64,000 nucleotides of DNA from Macrotrachela quadricornifera (Eukaryota; Rotifera; Eurotatoria; Philodinida; Philodinidae): the NCBI GenBank assembly GCA_022393335.1, contig JAJEKB010020906.1, positions 1,302,801-1,366,800 on the forward strand, given 5' to 3'. Shown in pieces: positions 22,551 to 34,479 of this stretch. A program made the translations under genes and the position numbers. The notes beneath the pieces were generated by a model. The model saw only the letters and a list, made by a program, of their open reading frames with translations. It did no database searches and was not told the DNA's origin. Positions within the stretch are counted from its first letter, which is position 1, and every line of letters begins with the position of its first letter.

Positions 22551-23179
22551 AATGGTGAATGGAATACGAAGTTGTGTCAAAACATTTGCTTATTCGTTCT
22601 ATCATTCATCTATTTCTTTTACTTGTCCTTCACTTTCATATATAATATGAAGTGTGGTCAATGTATTTGCTTGATATTTTTTGTCATTCAACTATTTCTC
22701 TTTCTGTCCTTCACTTTCATAGTGAATACGAAGTGAAGTCAATCATTTTGCGTATTATTTTTTGTGATTCAGCTATTTCTTTTCCTGCCTCTCATTTTCA
22801 TATCAAATATGAAGTGGGGTCAAGCTTTTGGCTTATTCATTTTTTGTTATTCAGCTATTTCTCTTTCATCACCATAAACTGATACACAATATGTAACAAC
22901 GACAACCAATATTCAAGATATTCGCAACATCAAACAACATCACATCATTAACACATCTATTCATACCACATCGTATCTATAAAGTCAATCTTCGAGACAA
23001 AAGACGTCTGTCATGGGTCTCTTTCTTTATTTTTTCGCTCCAGCTTCTATTGAATGGCAAAACTGCATGTTAATTTTAATTTTTCTTTTTTTTAATTTTT
23101 CTTACTTTTTGTTGTTGTAATGCTAGTTTTGTCATATTCCATCATCAATAAAAGCCTTGTCACCAAAAAAACAAAAAGA
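22551..23179 (+). mobile_element. LINE copy A, 3' UTR remainder with tandem array and poly(A)
   Basis: This is the continuation of copy A after the nested copy B. Three to four ~80-bp units (TTTGCTTATT...TTCATAT..AATATGAAGTG) occupy 22570-22875. A unique part shared in inverse with 17345-17480 follows, then AATAAA at 23147-23152 and an A-rich tail at 23164-23179. Confidence 0.8.
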
Positions 23180-24040
23180 ATGATATGTATCTCGACGTAT
23201 TTTTCAAAAAAAACTTTTTTTTGGAAAAAAGCTGACGTCTACCTCAGCCCCATTTTGACAAAAAATTATTTCTAGAAAATCTTTAATTTTTCTTAAAAAT
23301 GGTTTTCTATGCAATATACTGACATTTCTAGTCAAGTGAAAGTCATTCCTAAACAAAAAAGCCGCATGTCCGCCTGCTTATGTGAAAGCTCCCCCGTGTG
23401 GGAGTAATGAAATACAAACAAACCTTCTTTATACATAGTGGTAAGTAGAAATGTTGGGAATGAATTGCTTCTCTAGTTTTTCTAAATCCTTGAGGTGAGT
23501 TGCTATCTGATGATTTGCGTCGCCGAAGCCGAATCTCGATTATGCTAGTTAGTCACCCGCATCCTTTTCGAATGGATCCGAAGGAAAATACACTAGTACC
23601 GACCGACGTAGACAGAGAAATTATGTGATTTCCTACGCTTAATTTTACTCTCCCCTCGGCATCCAAATCATGAAGCTGGATAGCAGATCGATGTATCTTT
23701 CTCAAATATACGCATGTGCTTATCTTGAATATTTTTTTTATTTTTTTTTTTGACGAAGCAGTATGGGTTTACGGAGAAAAATACATTTCTGCCGTTATGT
23801 ACAATATTTTTTCTCGCGCATAATGATACGCATGATCTAGCATTTCTGTGCGCACAGCCGAGTATACCTTTTCGACGAGAGAAAAAAGAAATGGTATTTT
23901 TTCGCCTTAGTAGGCGACCGTGCAGTGCTTTTTACGGGTATGTTTCTAGCCAATCGCTATGCTTTGTTTTGTAATACCAATATACACATCGTTTTTTTCT
24001 CTCATAGATTTTTCTTTCCCCTTCATCTTTCGGTATCTCG
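23180..24040. other. Intergenic, no gene recognised
   Basis: The 23340-23690 part is somewhat less AT-rich than its surroundings, but no motif, splice pattern or repeat partner was recognised. Open frames near 23750-24250 are short, and the one at 23959 overlaps the following peptide gene out of frame. Confidence 0.45.
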
Positions 24041-24049
24041 ATCAGCAAG

Positions 24050-24057
24050 TATATAAG
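24050..24057 (+). promoter_or_regulatory. TATA box of the secreted-peptide gene
   Basis: TATATAAG lies 89 bp before the ATG at 24146, at a suitable distance for a start of transcription near 24080 and a short 5' UTR. The assignment is by motif and position only. Confidence 0.55.
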
Positions 24058-24145
24058 AGTAGATACAGCATCGTAAAATTACAAACATTCATTTATTCTA
24101 AATCGATTTATGATTTTTATTTAGTGTTTAGTAACCTGTTTCAAT

Positions 24146-24343
24146 ATGAACAACATCAACAAGATAATATATTTTATTGTTATCCTGGCATTTTTGGCCA
24201 TGTGGTGCGACACAAGTGCAGTTCAGGAAAGCTTCGAAGATCTCAGCGTTGAAACCGCTCGACGAGTCGCCTTCAATCAACTCCTCAATGTCATGTTTCA
24301 GAAGCGTACCTCACGTCCCTATTTCCTTCCTTTGCATAAATGA
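24146..24343 (+). CDS. Short secreted peptide precursor (65 residues), function unknown
   Basis: The ATG at 24146 opens a 65-codon frame. Residues 1-25 are a convincing signal peptide: a short polar head, hydrophobic IIYFIVILAFLAMW, and small residues DTSA before a likely cleavage. The mature part is about 40 residues, starting with an acidic helix-like stretch and ending RTSRPYFLPLHK. A dibasic KR at about residues 52-53 precedes that last segment, which is the layout of a neuropeptide or short defence-peptide precursor, with the dibasic site releasing a C-terminal peptide. No C-terminal Gly for amidation and no cysteines for a disulfide fold are present. A TATA box upstream and AATAAA at about 24394 support a real compact gene. 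Confidence 0.5.
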   Translation: MNNINKIIYFIVILAFLAMWCDTSAVQESFEDLSVETARRVAFNQLLNVMFQKRTSRPYFLPLHK

Positions 24344-24391
24344 TCCAAGCTCCGTTCAACTGTATAGCACTTACCAAGATATTAGAACATA

Positions 24392-24400
24392 TCCAATAAA
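24392..24400 (+). terminator. Poly(A) signal for the secreted-peptide gene
   Basis: CAATAAATT lies about 50 bp after the stop codon at 24343, at normal spacing for a short 3' UTR. Confidence 0.45.
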
Positions 24401-24454
24401 TTGTTTCTTTCTCGCATTATCCTCAATTATATTTCCAATCTGAACTTTCACTCG

Positions 24455-25612
24455 AATACAATGAAGCATCTAAAGAGAATGTTCGTATGAATTATTCATT
24501 TGTTGTGTGTTGTTCTATCATTTAATGCACTTGCTCTCTCTCTCCTTCGAATTGGGTGACATATTTGAAGTGTATGTTCCTATGAATTATTCATTTGTCA
24601 TGTGTTCTTCAATCATTTAATGCACTTGCTCTCTCTCTCCTTCGAATTGGGTGAAATATTTGAAGAGAATGTTCATATGAACTATTCATTTATCATGTGC
24701 TCTTCGGTCATATAATCCACCTGAAACCTTTTCCAAACTAAGCAAAATGTGGGCTTGAAATCTTTGTTTGGATTCTTCGATTCCTCTACGTTAATCGATT
24801 ATATCATCCACTTCCTCTCTTTGCTTCGAATTGAGTGAAATATTTGAACAGAATGTTCCTACGAATTATTCATTTGTTATGTGTTCTTCTATCATCTAAT
24901 GCACTTGCTCTCTTTCCTTCGAATTGGGTGATATATTTGAAGAGAATGTTCCTATGAAATATTCATTTGTCATATGTTCTTCTATTATCTAATGCACTTG
25001 CTCTCTTTTCTTCAAATTGGGTGACATATATGAAGACAATGTTTATATCAATTATTCATTTGTCATGTGTTCTTCGATCATCTAATACACTTGCTCTCTT
25101 TCCTTTGAATCGGGTAAAATATTTTAATAGGGAGTTTGTATAAATTACTCAGTTGTCCGGTAACGATGGTTTAAGAAGCAGCTTCCGAAGTTTTGCTTTC
25201 AGATGAACACTGTATTCAGATAGCTTCTTTGTTTTAAGAATACTTTTGTCGTATATACCTTCGTCATCTAATGCACTTGCTCTCTTTCCTTCGAGTTGGG
25301 CAACATATATGAAGACAATGTTTTTATCAATTATTCATTTGTCATGTGTTCTTCGATCATCTAATACACTTGCTCTCTTTTCTTCGGATTGAGTGAAATA
25401 TTTGAATAGAATGTTGATGATATGAATTATTCATTTGTGATGTGTTCTTCGATCATCTAATGCACTTGCCCTCTTTCCTTCGAATTGGGTGAAATATTTG
25501 AAGAGAATGTTGATATGAATTATTCATTTGTTATGTGTTTCTCGATCATCTAATGCACTTGCTCTCTTTCCTTCGAATTTGATGAAATATTTGAAGAGAA
25601 TGTTTATATGGA
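24455..25612. repeat. ~92-bp minisatellite array, cut by an assembly gap
   Basis: About a dozen units each contain AATTATTCATTTGTCATGTG, TCTTCGATCATCTAATGCAC, TTGCTCTCTTTCCTTCGAAT and TGGGTGAAATATTTGAAGAG in order. Unit length is about 92 bp; one unit near 24720-24790 and one near 25150-25260 carry inserted unrelated sequence. The array begins about 60 bp after the peptide gene's poly(A) signal and runs into the gap, so its true length is unknown. Confidence 0.85.
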
Positions 25613-25622
25613 NNNNNNNNNN
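25613..25622. other. Assembly gap (10 N)
   Basis: Ten undetermined bases interrupt the minisatellite. The size is probably a placeholder, since the array continues directly up to the gap and does not resume after it. Confidence 0.95.
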
Positions 25623-27465
25623 CTTTGATCGGTTGGTTAAATCCAAGTAATAAGCAAGGTATGTTATACCAATTTAGTCTTTCATTGATATCTAATTGTG
25701 AAGGTCTTCTGAAATCTTATTTTATCATTCGTATATTCTTCTTTGAGTTTATCATTTCCAATATTTTAGATTTATGAATTGTTTCAATATTTCTTTCTTT
25801 ATGGGTCATAAGGCACGAGTTTACATCGACGATCAAATTACAATAGTGCCATCCACTCTCACAAACATTAATAAACATTATTTAGTAGTAATCTTCGTTT
25901 TTTTCTTTTTCTCATTTTTTCCTCTTTTTTCTCTTACATTTTCATCGCGTTTCCTTTTTCTTTTTTTATTTTAACCGCACATACCTTATCATTGCATATT
26001 TTCATTTATCAATTTACATTTTTCGGATCTTTTAATAGTTTTTTAATTTTAATAAACTATATAAAATGAATATGTGTCCTAGTTCTTCTTTGTTGTGAAC
26101 ATCATCAGATATCGTTAGCAGTTGTGAACAACATATTATTGTTTTTCTAAACTTAAAAACATACATTTTTAGTCGATTATGGTTTTTGTTGAAAGTAAAA
26201 TGTGCTTTTTCAGACTATTCTTTTGATCAATTTATAGAACTTTGAATCTTCGAAAATAATTTCTTCCTTGTGAGATTGCTTTTCTTATCATGAAACTGCA
26301 TACGTACCATGGCTCTTCACTTTAAAATTTAAAAGCATCAAATCCTGCCATGTTACAAACATTATTATAGGATTCGCCAACGCAATCCTCTTGTTACATT
26401 TGAAGACTTCTTTGTGCCATCCTCGCTTCCCGTATCCTCAATCAAACACTTGATGGATACCGTTAAGCAAAATATCAATTCAAAGTTACAAATAAAACTG
26501 CATATATCATATTTTCTTCATGTCTGTGAAATATTTGAACAGAAAAATTCGGACATGCAGTTTATCAATGCTCTAACAATATCTAGATCTGTGAAAGTCT
26601 ATGATACACTTTATTTTTGTAGATGCTATAGATGTCACAGAAAAATGCCATATTCACACTCCTTACCAGATAGTAACAGTGTGCTCAAACTTTCAAATTC
26701 TGTTTCTCTTATTTTTATCTTGTATTCAAAAATATCAAATACCTTTTTTTTTTGTTATCGCAACGAAATTACCTTGTTTATACAATTGCCCATATACACA
26801 AATGAAACGACACATCAGTCGAAATTTCAATGATTTCGATCACGCAGATAGAGAGAGAGAGAGACAACAAAGAATGTGTGATTAGAAAAGGTAATGAGAA
26901 AAAGAACGTATGTATATTTATTCAAGGTGGGCTACCAACAAGGATACATGATTATCGATTGAAGGATGATTACGATCGTTTGCTAAGCATATCCATAATA
27001 TTTTTCAAAACAAAATTTTTATATAAACACAATACTATACATCGATCAAACTTCAATTATTTTCATTGTGGGCGAAAAGAAGTTGAAATATACTAAAGAA
27101 ACAAAACAGAAGTAAAACACGATTCATGAGTGTCAGATTCCATACTTTGGAGGATCACCAAAGAAATAAACAAAACATCGACAGAAAAAGAACCGATCTG
27201 TATGAAACTCGATTACCCATACTATTTGCGACACAGAATGTAATAAGCTCAAAGACAGCAACAAATGAGTCTCCTATCTACAGTAAAACACTTTCCATCT
27301 AATCTAAAATCGTAAAAAGCACATTCGATACTCGAACAAAAATACTTCTAACCTTTTATGAACCCTACATTCTTATTCTTCGAATGCGATCAGCACAACT
27401 TTTCTTCCGTACTATATTGACAGGTGCATCAGCGACCTATACATACGTTATTCCACAACCACCAT
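25623..27465. other. Unresolved AT-rich region; possible partial exons but no gene called
   Basis: Just after the gap an open stretch (LIGWLNPSNKQ) ends at a GTATGT donor-like site near 25661. Another open stretch near 26370-26500 (RNPLVTFEDFF...SIKHLMDTVKQ) follows an ATTATTATAG acceptor-like site. These could be exons of a gene cut by the gap, but the frames do not join simply and no family was recognised. A GA-dinucleotide run (26850-26862) and poly-T tracts account for other open frames. Confidence 0.3.
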
Positions 27466-27479
27466 TATCCGGACGCTTT

Positions 27480-27870
27480 CCTCATTTTACACACAAGCCG
27501 ATTTTTCTCCATACTATACTCTAAAAATAGATCCCGGTGCCTACTTTCGATAAAAAGCCGATTCTGAGTGCTAGCTTCCACCCAAAACAGATTTAGATTA
27601 CTGATCCTAGCAGAAAATGGATTCACGTCAGCAACTTCGACTAAAACCAGCTTGTGCTCATTAATTTTGACACGCTGCAGTCTTCGGTTCATAATTTCGA
27701 TTGAAAGCCAGTTATATCCTTAATTTAGACCAGAAGTCGGTTTCGATACCGAATTTGCACCAAAAGCACATTGAGGTACCCACTTCCCTAAAAGCATCTA
27801 TTGACTTACCATTTCAACGAAAAAAACTTTCGCGACCAAAATGTTTGAGCACATATTATAGTTCCTTGTT
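27480..27870. repeat. Degenerate ~30-bp repeats
   Basis: A TTTCGA(C/T)YAAAA(G/A)C core returns about every 28-32 bp from 27545 to 27840 with heavy divergence, separated by GATTxxGxTxCT-like spacers. Two opposed open frames in this stretch (27465-27692 and 27701-28045) arise from it and are not taken as genes. Confidence 0.45.
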
Positions 27871-27996
27871 TAAACCAAAAGCTTATTTTCTTCCCGAATT
27901 TCCATTGACAGAAGATTCGGCTCGTTCATTTGGGCTACAAGTAGGGTCTGGCGGGATTATTCCAGTCCCTATTTTTTTCCCGAACTCGTTCTCGAT

Positions 27997-29268
27997 TCGA
28001 GATGCAACGGTGACGATCAATAATCGATTAATCGTAAACAATTAATAGATTCGAAACGATAATCGATAGAACCGATCAAACGATTAAAAGCATATTAGTC
28101 TAAGTACGGCTATTTGCCAAGGTATTATGGAATTACCTGTTGGTCATCAAGTACTGTATATTGGGGGCACCCTTGGGTCATCAACTACCATATATTGGGG
28201 GTACCCTTGAGTCATCTATATGGGTGGCATTTAAAACTCTAAACTCTAATTAAAGTCCAAATTTTACAGACGGTAAGGACTATCTTCCATCTTCAAGCTT
28301 TATAGTATCGAAGTATCTATTGAGAGTTACTGACAGCTGGACCCTCTTTTCTATTAGTCGAAAAGCTGGCCAATCAGATGTCAGCAAATTGCAACTCGCT
28401 TATTTCATGGATAATCGTGGGAGATTCTATGAGGACTTTTGTAGAGCACCTTTGATAAGCTCAATTTGGCCTGGACATCTCTATGTTCTGTCGATATCTT
28501 CATAGAGAAAAGACGCCTCGGAATCTGATTGGCTGTTACAAAACAGTTTCAGTCAATCAGATTCTGAAGCATTTTTTCCTCCATGGAGACAAGGACAGAA
28601 CATAGGGATGTTCGGGTCAATTTGAGGTTATCAAAGGTGCTCTACAAAAGTCCTCATAGAATCTCCCACGATTATCCATGAAATAAGCGAGTTATAATTT
28701 GCTGACATCTGATTGGCCAGCTTTTCGACTAATAGAAAAGCGGGTCCAGCTGTCAGTAACTCTCAATAGATACTTCGATACTATAAAGCTTGAAGATGGA
28801 AGATAGTCCTTACCGTCTGTAAAATTTGGACTTTAATTAGAGTTTAGAGTTTTAAATGCCACCCATATAGATGACTCAAGGGTACCCCCAATATATGGTA
28901 GTTGATGACCCAAGGGTGCCCCCAATATACAGTACTTGATGACCTATGAATAATCCCATCCCCCATTGCATGAATGATTAGGAGTTGTATTATAAAGTTT
29001 TATTCAGTTTTATGAACTTTTAAGATAATTGTTTTCATAATGGAAATTTACTTTAACTTATAAAATTTAAGTGCCACTTCTACATGGTACCTTTGCAAAT
29101 AGCCGTACTTAGGCCATTATGCTTTTAAACGGTTAATCGGACCAACCGGTTTTCGTTTAATCGTTTCATCGATCCATGCGAGTACTGTTTAATTGTTTCA
29201 TCGGTCTGACCGATTATCGTTCCACGAATTCACCGGTCGACTGATAAATCGTCACCGTTGCATCCCTA
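27997..29268. mobile_element. hAT-like MITE interrupted by a palindromic element
   Basis: The left end GATGCAACGGTGACGAT (near 28000) and the right end CGTCACCGTTGCATCCCTA (near 29250) are inverted copies. The inner blocks also pair, for example GTACGGCTATTTGC at 28100 against its complement at 29092, and the ATCGATTAATCG-rich subtermini. The TAGGGATGCAACGG-type terminus resembles hAT non-autonomous elements. A matching 8-bp target duplication was not seen, and the left terminal bases have decayed. Confidence 0.6.
28142..28943. mobile_element. 802-bp near-perfect palindrome (foldback MITE)
   Basis: Starting GGTCATCAAGTACTGTATAT at 28142 and ending with its complement at 28943, the two ~395-bp arms pair through nearly all their length. 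They include CTTGAAGATGGAAGATAGTC, AGAGTTACTGACAGCTGGAC and AATCGTGGGAGATTCTATGA blocks, with the centre near 28543 and almost no loop. It is inserted in the hAT-like MITE. The very high arm identity suggests recent origin or ongoing gene conversion. It has no coding capacity. Confidence 0.9.
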
Positions 29269-30700
29269 ACAGTGATACAATTCAATGAAAATCAAGTTTT
29301 TGAATATTGATTTACATAGATTTTCATTGTAGTAATCATGGCGAAGAAACATTCTTTTGATAAAATAAGTCTTTATGATTTCTAAAATGTCGTGGTTAAT
29401 TTTTATTTTTTGTAAGGTATTTTTCTAAGCTTATAACTCTGTTGTTATATGAACTAGTGTGATCAACCAAAAAGCCATTTTGTAGAGCGTGCTTTACTGC
29501 ATCTTTTCGTCAAAAAGAGAAGTTTTTAATCACGTATCTTATTAAAGAAAAATCCGCAATTCAGATCCGAACAGGGCTTCTCGGCCACCCTTTATTGGCG
29601 AATAAAACAAAATTGAAAATTTGAGTTGTGTTCACTATTGAAATTAATGTGTTTTTTTCAGTTATATAGAACTTTGAATTTCTTTCTAGGTTAAATAAGA
29701 AGGTAGATAAGAATATGACTTAAATATTCAAAATGATAATGTCATTTTATTTAGATATTATCTTCGTCCAATAATGTATAATATTTCAACTTTGTAAAAC
29801 AAGTAAATTATGAGTTAGCTACCATTTAAAATATCGTGTTTTAATACTACAGAGCTGATATCTTCATGATCTTCTATTTTAAAATCAGTTTTAATAAGCG
29901 AAACTGTTAGCGTCCATAGATGTGATTCGATGACGCCAATGTATACTTCAAATATATATATTATTTCTTTTTTTTGTACTATGTGTGATTCGAGTGACCA
30001 GATATATGTATCTTTTTTTCTTCCTATGATATAAATATCTATATCACTATATTGATCATCATCATTATTCATTCATTCACATCCTCAAGACACGGTAGGC
30101 ACTTTTATTGTGAGTTTTCTCGAACATTAGCAGGCTAAGATCCTATATTTAGTATTTCTGCCTTCGTAGATTACGGTGGTAGAAGCCATTAGCTACATTG
30201 CCAAAACGAGAGCCTCACAGAAACCTCGTATATATACTCATCATTTTTTTCTAGATTTAAAAAAAAAATATTGAGTTGTATCAGCTCATCGAAGAAAATT
30301 GACTCATGGCAGAAGAAGAAGAAGAAGAAGAAATGCCAATACCGGTATCCCGGTTTTGGCGAGGAACAACTAAAAAAAATAATTGTAGAAATTGGTAAAA
30401 AATAAACATAAAATGAATGAAAAAAATGACATATAAATATTGAATAACTAAGATAAAAAAACAATATACAGACAAAACAACACAACATTTAAAGGACAAC
30501 ACAAACGTATATATGACAACATAAGGACATACACACAAAGTTACATATAAAGTTACATAAAAATGAATTGGTCGTGTTTTGTCAGATGATTATCATCCAC
30601 GTGTAGACTAATGCGATTTCCATCCGATTGTTACCTCCAAACCACAAGCGGATCCAGTTTCAGTAACCATCTTCATATTTCACAGCTAGCTACATTTAGA
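29269..30700. other. Intergenic; (GAA)n microsatellite, no gene called
   Basis: A (GAA)n run lies near 30313-30333. An 85-codon minus-strand frame at 29815-30072 (Asp/Ile-rich) has no recognisable motif and is not called. The part at 30600-30700 is the 3' flank of the following LINE; its exact 3' end was not located. Confidence 0.4.
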
Positions 30701-33700
30701 TTTTGGTCACTAAACCAAGACGTTTTGTTCTTTCAACCACACCTTCGCACATGCTTTCACATGTGATGTAGCACCTTGATGTTTTAGAATTCTGCTGCAT
30801 ACCTGATTTGGGCATACATATTCACCGTTGTCGTTTTTTAATAGCAATTCTATTATTTTTATCGGTCGTGTATTAGTTATCCGATTCAATGTTTTCAACT
30901 GTTTAGTGCTCTGTACAAGAGTTTGTTTATATGTGATATTTTTATTAACACATCTATGTTGATGAATCTTTAAGCCTCGTCTGTTTTTATAGACACGTCC
31001 ACACTGTGTGCATGTAGTATCATCAGTTGAGTGGGCTATGAGGTTAAAAGTAGATGTAGTAGTATTTTGTTTTGTTTGATATGTTAGTTCTTGTGCTTAT
31101 CGCTTAGCAGCTCTTTCTTTATGTTCTCGTATAATAAGTGCAATATCTGTGCGCATTATATTATATTTGACATCATGATTAATTGTCTTACGCCACTTAT
31201 CCTTATCAAGAGTTTCTCGTCTCCAATTTTTGATATTAGATGTCCTGATGTCCTTCATGATTTTGTCTTTCCATCGTAATTTGATGCCATGCGTAGGTCT
31301 CTTTGCATCTCTGAATGAAGCGAAAAGAGTCTTCTTTGTTAACATTGGACTGTTTTGATCATTAATCATTCGATTAACATGACCAAACCATCGCAATCTA
31401 TTCCTTCTCAAGATGTTTTCAAGAGGTGGTTGCCCAGTTAATTGAAGCACAAGATCAGTCTTCATTCGATCAGCGATAGACACACCGATTATTGTTCTTA
31501 AACATCTCATATAGAACGTTTTTAAACGTTGCTCTTCAATAACTGTCAGAGACCATATTTCACTTCCGTACAAAAGTACAGGAAGTACTGATGCTTTGAA
31601 GATTCGTATTTTAGCTTGGATCGATATACATTTTCGATACCAAACGGTGCGTCGAAGGCTATTGAATGCATTGGCCGCTTTGCTTACACGAGTTTCAATA
31701 TCTTTACATTGTTTTTGATCGTTTGATATGTAGCATCCGAGATAGTTGAACTCGTTCACTATTTCTATTTTCTGATTACGTATAGTGATATCGAATGGAA
31801 CATTAGTAATCTCTGTCCTTTTTCTGGTCTTACATGTTGCCTGTTGAAATTGTTTCAGTGATATAATGCATGTCTTTTTGATATTCATGGTAAGACCAAA
31901 ATTTTGTGTGACGATTTCGAATGTTTTTATAAATTTTTCTAGATCATGTATATTTTGACACATAATAACGATGTCATCTGCATACATGAGAGTTAGTAGT
32001 TTTACTTCATCGCTATTTTTATGACCTGAATACTTTAGATCTCCTAGACGATAACTCATGGTAACACTTACAGCTCCAGCTTGTTCAAGTATCTGTCTCA
32101 TGATGAAGTCTATGTAGACATTGAACAAGATTCGTGAGAGAAGGCATTCCTGTTTAACGCCAGTTTTCATTTGGATACTACTACTGTGGTCTCCATCAAT
32201 TCATACCTCAGCTGCTGTGTCTTCATATAAAAGTTTGATCATTTTTATTATCTTATCAGATAATCCATATGCACGACATATTCGCCATAGGGCTTCACGA
32301 TTAACTGAGTCATAGGCCTTTTGAAGATCGATGAAACACACATGTAGCGGTTGATCAAATTCTCTTGATCTTTCCATAACCATTTTCAATACAAATACTT
32401 GATCGATAGTAGATCTGCCTGAGCGAAAGCCTGCTTATTCCTCTAGTAATTTCTGTCCAGCGTGTTCTGAATACGGTTTAGTAAGATTCGGGCGAAAACT
32501 TTTCCTGCTACAACTAGCAATGATATACCTCTATAGTTATCGTAGATCCGCTTGTCACCCTTATTCTTATATAATCGTATTAAAACAGCTATAATCCAAT
32601 CCTTTACCATAATTTCCTGTTCCCAAACATCACGGATAATTTCATGTAACCATTCAGCTAGAGGTAAACCGCCTCCTTTTAGAAGCTCTGCAGCTACATC
32701 GTCTTTTCCTGAAGCTTTCCTATTTTTGATCTGTTGAATTGCTCTCACAACTTCTCCAACAGTCGGTACAGCATCATGATGAGAGAGCTCTTTTTGATTC
32801 AATGGTGGTTTTGGAATCTGTTGTAATATCTGCTCATCAACCACTGTATTTACGTTAAACATTTCATCAAAGTATTCTGTGCACCTGTTTAATCGATCCA
32901 CGCTATTAGTTAATCTATTACCATCTTTGTCGTGAATCGCTATGTGATCTGTATTCACACCACTGCCACGTAGACGTCTTATAATTTGAAATGCAGTGGC
33001 TGGGTCATGGTTTTTCACTGCTTTTTCGATGTCAACACTTAACTCTCCCCAATATTCACGTTGTTTAGCCTCTACTTTATTTTTGACCATTTTGGCTAAT
33101 GTTCAGTAATGATTCCTATATTTATTTTCCTCTATCATACCGCGATGGTGTTGCCATTGTAGATAAGCTTCAGCTTTTTTGTCCACTATCTCCTTTATTT
33201 ATTGTGTGAACCATTCTTCAATATTCTTCTGTCTGCTATGATCTTTTGAAAAATATTCTCTGCCATGTTCACGTATATACTCAGCAAATTGTGCGAATTT
33301 TTCATTTACAGATAGCTCTTTCCTATCTTTTTCTATTTCATTTCGATGTTTTAGTAGCTCCGCCTGGAATTCAGTTAGCACTTTTTCATTATTCAATTTT
33401 TCATAATCAAGCTTTAACCGACCTGTCTTAGCTTTCTTTTTGCGACATTTTAAATATATTCGGATTTTGGCCCTTAGAAGGTGATGATCCGTTCCTATTC
33501 CTCCAGTTGCGCCCCGATGAGCACGTACATCATGAATACTACTTCGGAATTTTTGATTAACAAGTATATAATCGAGCATGTGTCATTTTTTAGTTTTTGG
33601 GTGCATCCAAGTTGTTTGATGCACTGATTTATGTGGAAAGAATGTGTTTGTGATCACAAATCCATTGAATAGGCAGAAATCAACAACTCGACGATCATTT

Positions 33701-34440
33701 TGATTTTTTTTGTCAATCGCATGTTTTCCAACGACACTTGGAGCCGAACTAGCCTGCTCTAGTCCGACTCTAGCGTTGAAGTCTCCCATTATCAATATGG
33801 TATCGCCTTTGTTACTATTATCAATTGATGATTGAAGAGTTTTATAAAACTCATCGCAAGTCTCGACATCAGCTTTTAAGCCATTTGAAGGGTTCACTGG
33901 TGCATAAACAGCTATAACTATAATTGGTATAGGCTGACATTTAATGCGCACAGTTACTATCCTCGAGCCGACTGCTTCCCATGAGGAGCCGGAATTTTTC
34001 CAGACACGAGATGCTTTTGGACTCAGACACACGGCAGCACCGTGAGCTGCTCTTGAACGATCCCTTTCCAATGCCCCAGAATAGATAAATGTATATCCAC
34101 TCTCTGTGTAAATACCGGAGTCCGGTATGTTAGTTTCAGCTAATGCTGCAACTTCTATTTGATATCTTTTTAGTTGACGAACAATTAGTTCCCGCTTAGT
34201 GACACGATAACACGATCTGACATTCCATGATCCAAAACGTTTTATTTTAGTTAAATTAACTATATCTATTTGTTCCTTTTCGTTAGTCAAGTATTGTTTT
34301 ACGTCAAAACAGACGGATGACTAGTCCGAGAGTTAGACTTTTTGGCTGCTGGATTCCAGAGGACGCTATCCCAGCACCGCTCGCAGTGTCAGGCCCTCTG
34401 GGAATGCATAAGCACTCCCCAGTAGAGGTATATACCAGAG
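30700..34440 (-). mobile_element. Decayed RTE-like LINE with C-terminal zinc fingers
   Basis: This is a minus-strand non-LTR element. A single long coding region (34290 to 30710) holds an EEP endonuclease, a reverse transcriptase and a C-terminal zinc-finger region (see the pseudogene entry). The 34300-34440 part is a less AT-rich 5' region. No poly(A) or target duplication was fixed. Gene order, with one ORF and the GVKQ/YADD type of RT, points to the RTE-like group of invertebrate LINEs; clade assignment needs a tree. Confidence 0.75.
30710..34290 (-). pseudogene. LINE endonuclease-reverse transcriptase ORF with multiple stops and a frameshift
   Basis: On the minus strand the order is: endonuclease (GSWNVRSCYRV near 34240, AALAETNIPDSG, AVYAPVNP, IMGDFNARVG, then MLDYILVN at 33579); a linker; RT motifs (KNRKASGKDDVAAELL near 32730, YRGISLLVVAGKVFARIL near 32520, CFIDLQKAYDSV near 32330, KTGVKQECLLSRILF at 32170, LMYADDIVIM near 31980); and a thumb/connection (LYGSEIWSL, RWFGHVNRM). 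In-frame stops occur near 33584, 33199, 33107, 32200 and 31097, with a frameshift near 32440. After the stop at 31097 the same frame continues into two zinc-finger-like segments (CTQCGRVYKNRRGLKIHQHRC near 31000 and CPNQVC...HVKAC at 30820-30750). No product is expected. Confidence 0.85.
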
Positions 34441-34479
34441 AGAGGAGTAGATGCCTAATTCGACTTATAATATAAATGG

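Noticed and set aside
24455..25612. CRISPR-like appearance of regular ~92-bp repeats
   Set aside because: Units are continuous tandem copies without unique spacers, in a eukaryotic context; it is a minisatellite.
26414..26885. Two overlapping open frames of 94-139 codons
   Set aside because: They begin without a convincing ATG context, contain low-complexity Phe/Leu tracts and match no family recognised here. They are mentioned only as a possible exon beside the gap.
27465..28045. Opposed open frames of 75 and 114 codons
   Set aside because: They lie on a degenerate ~30-bp repeat and on the end of a MITE, so openness is a by-product of the repeat.
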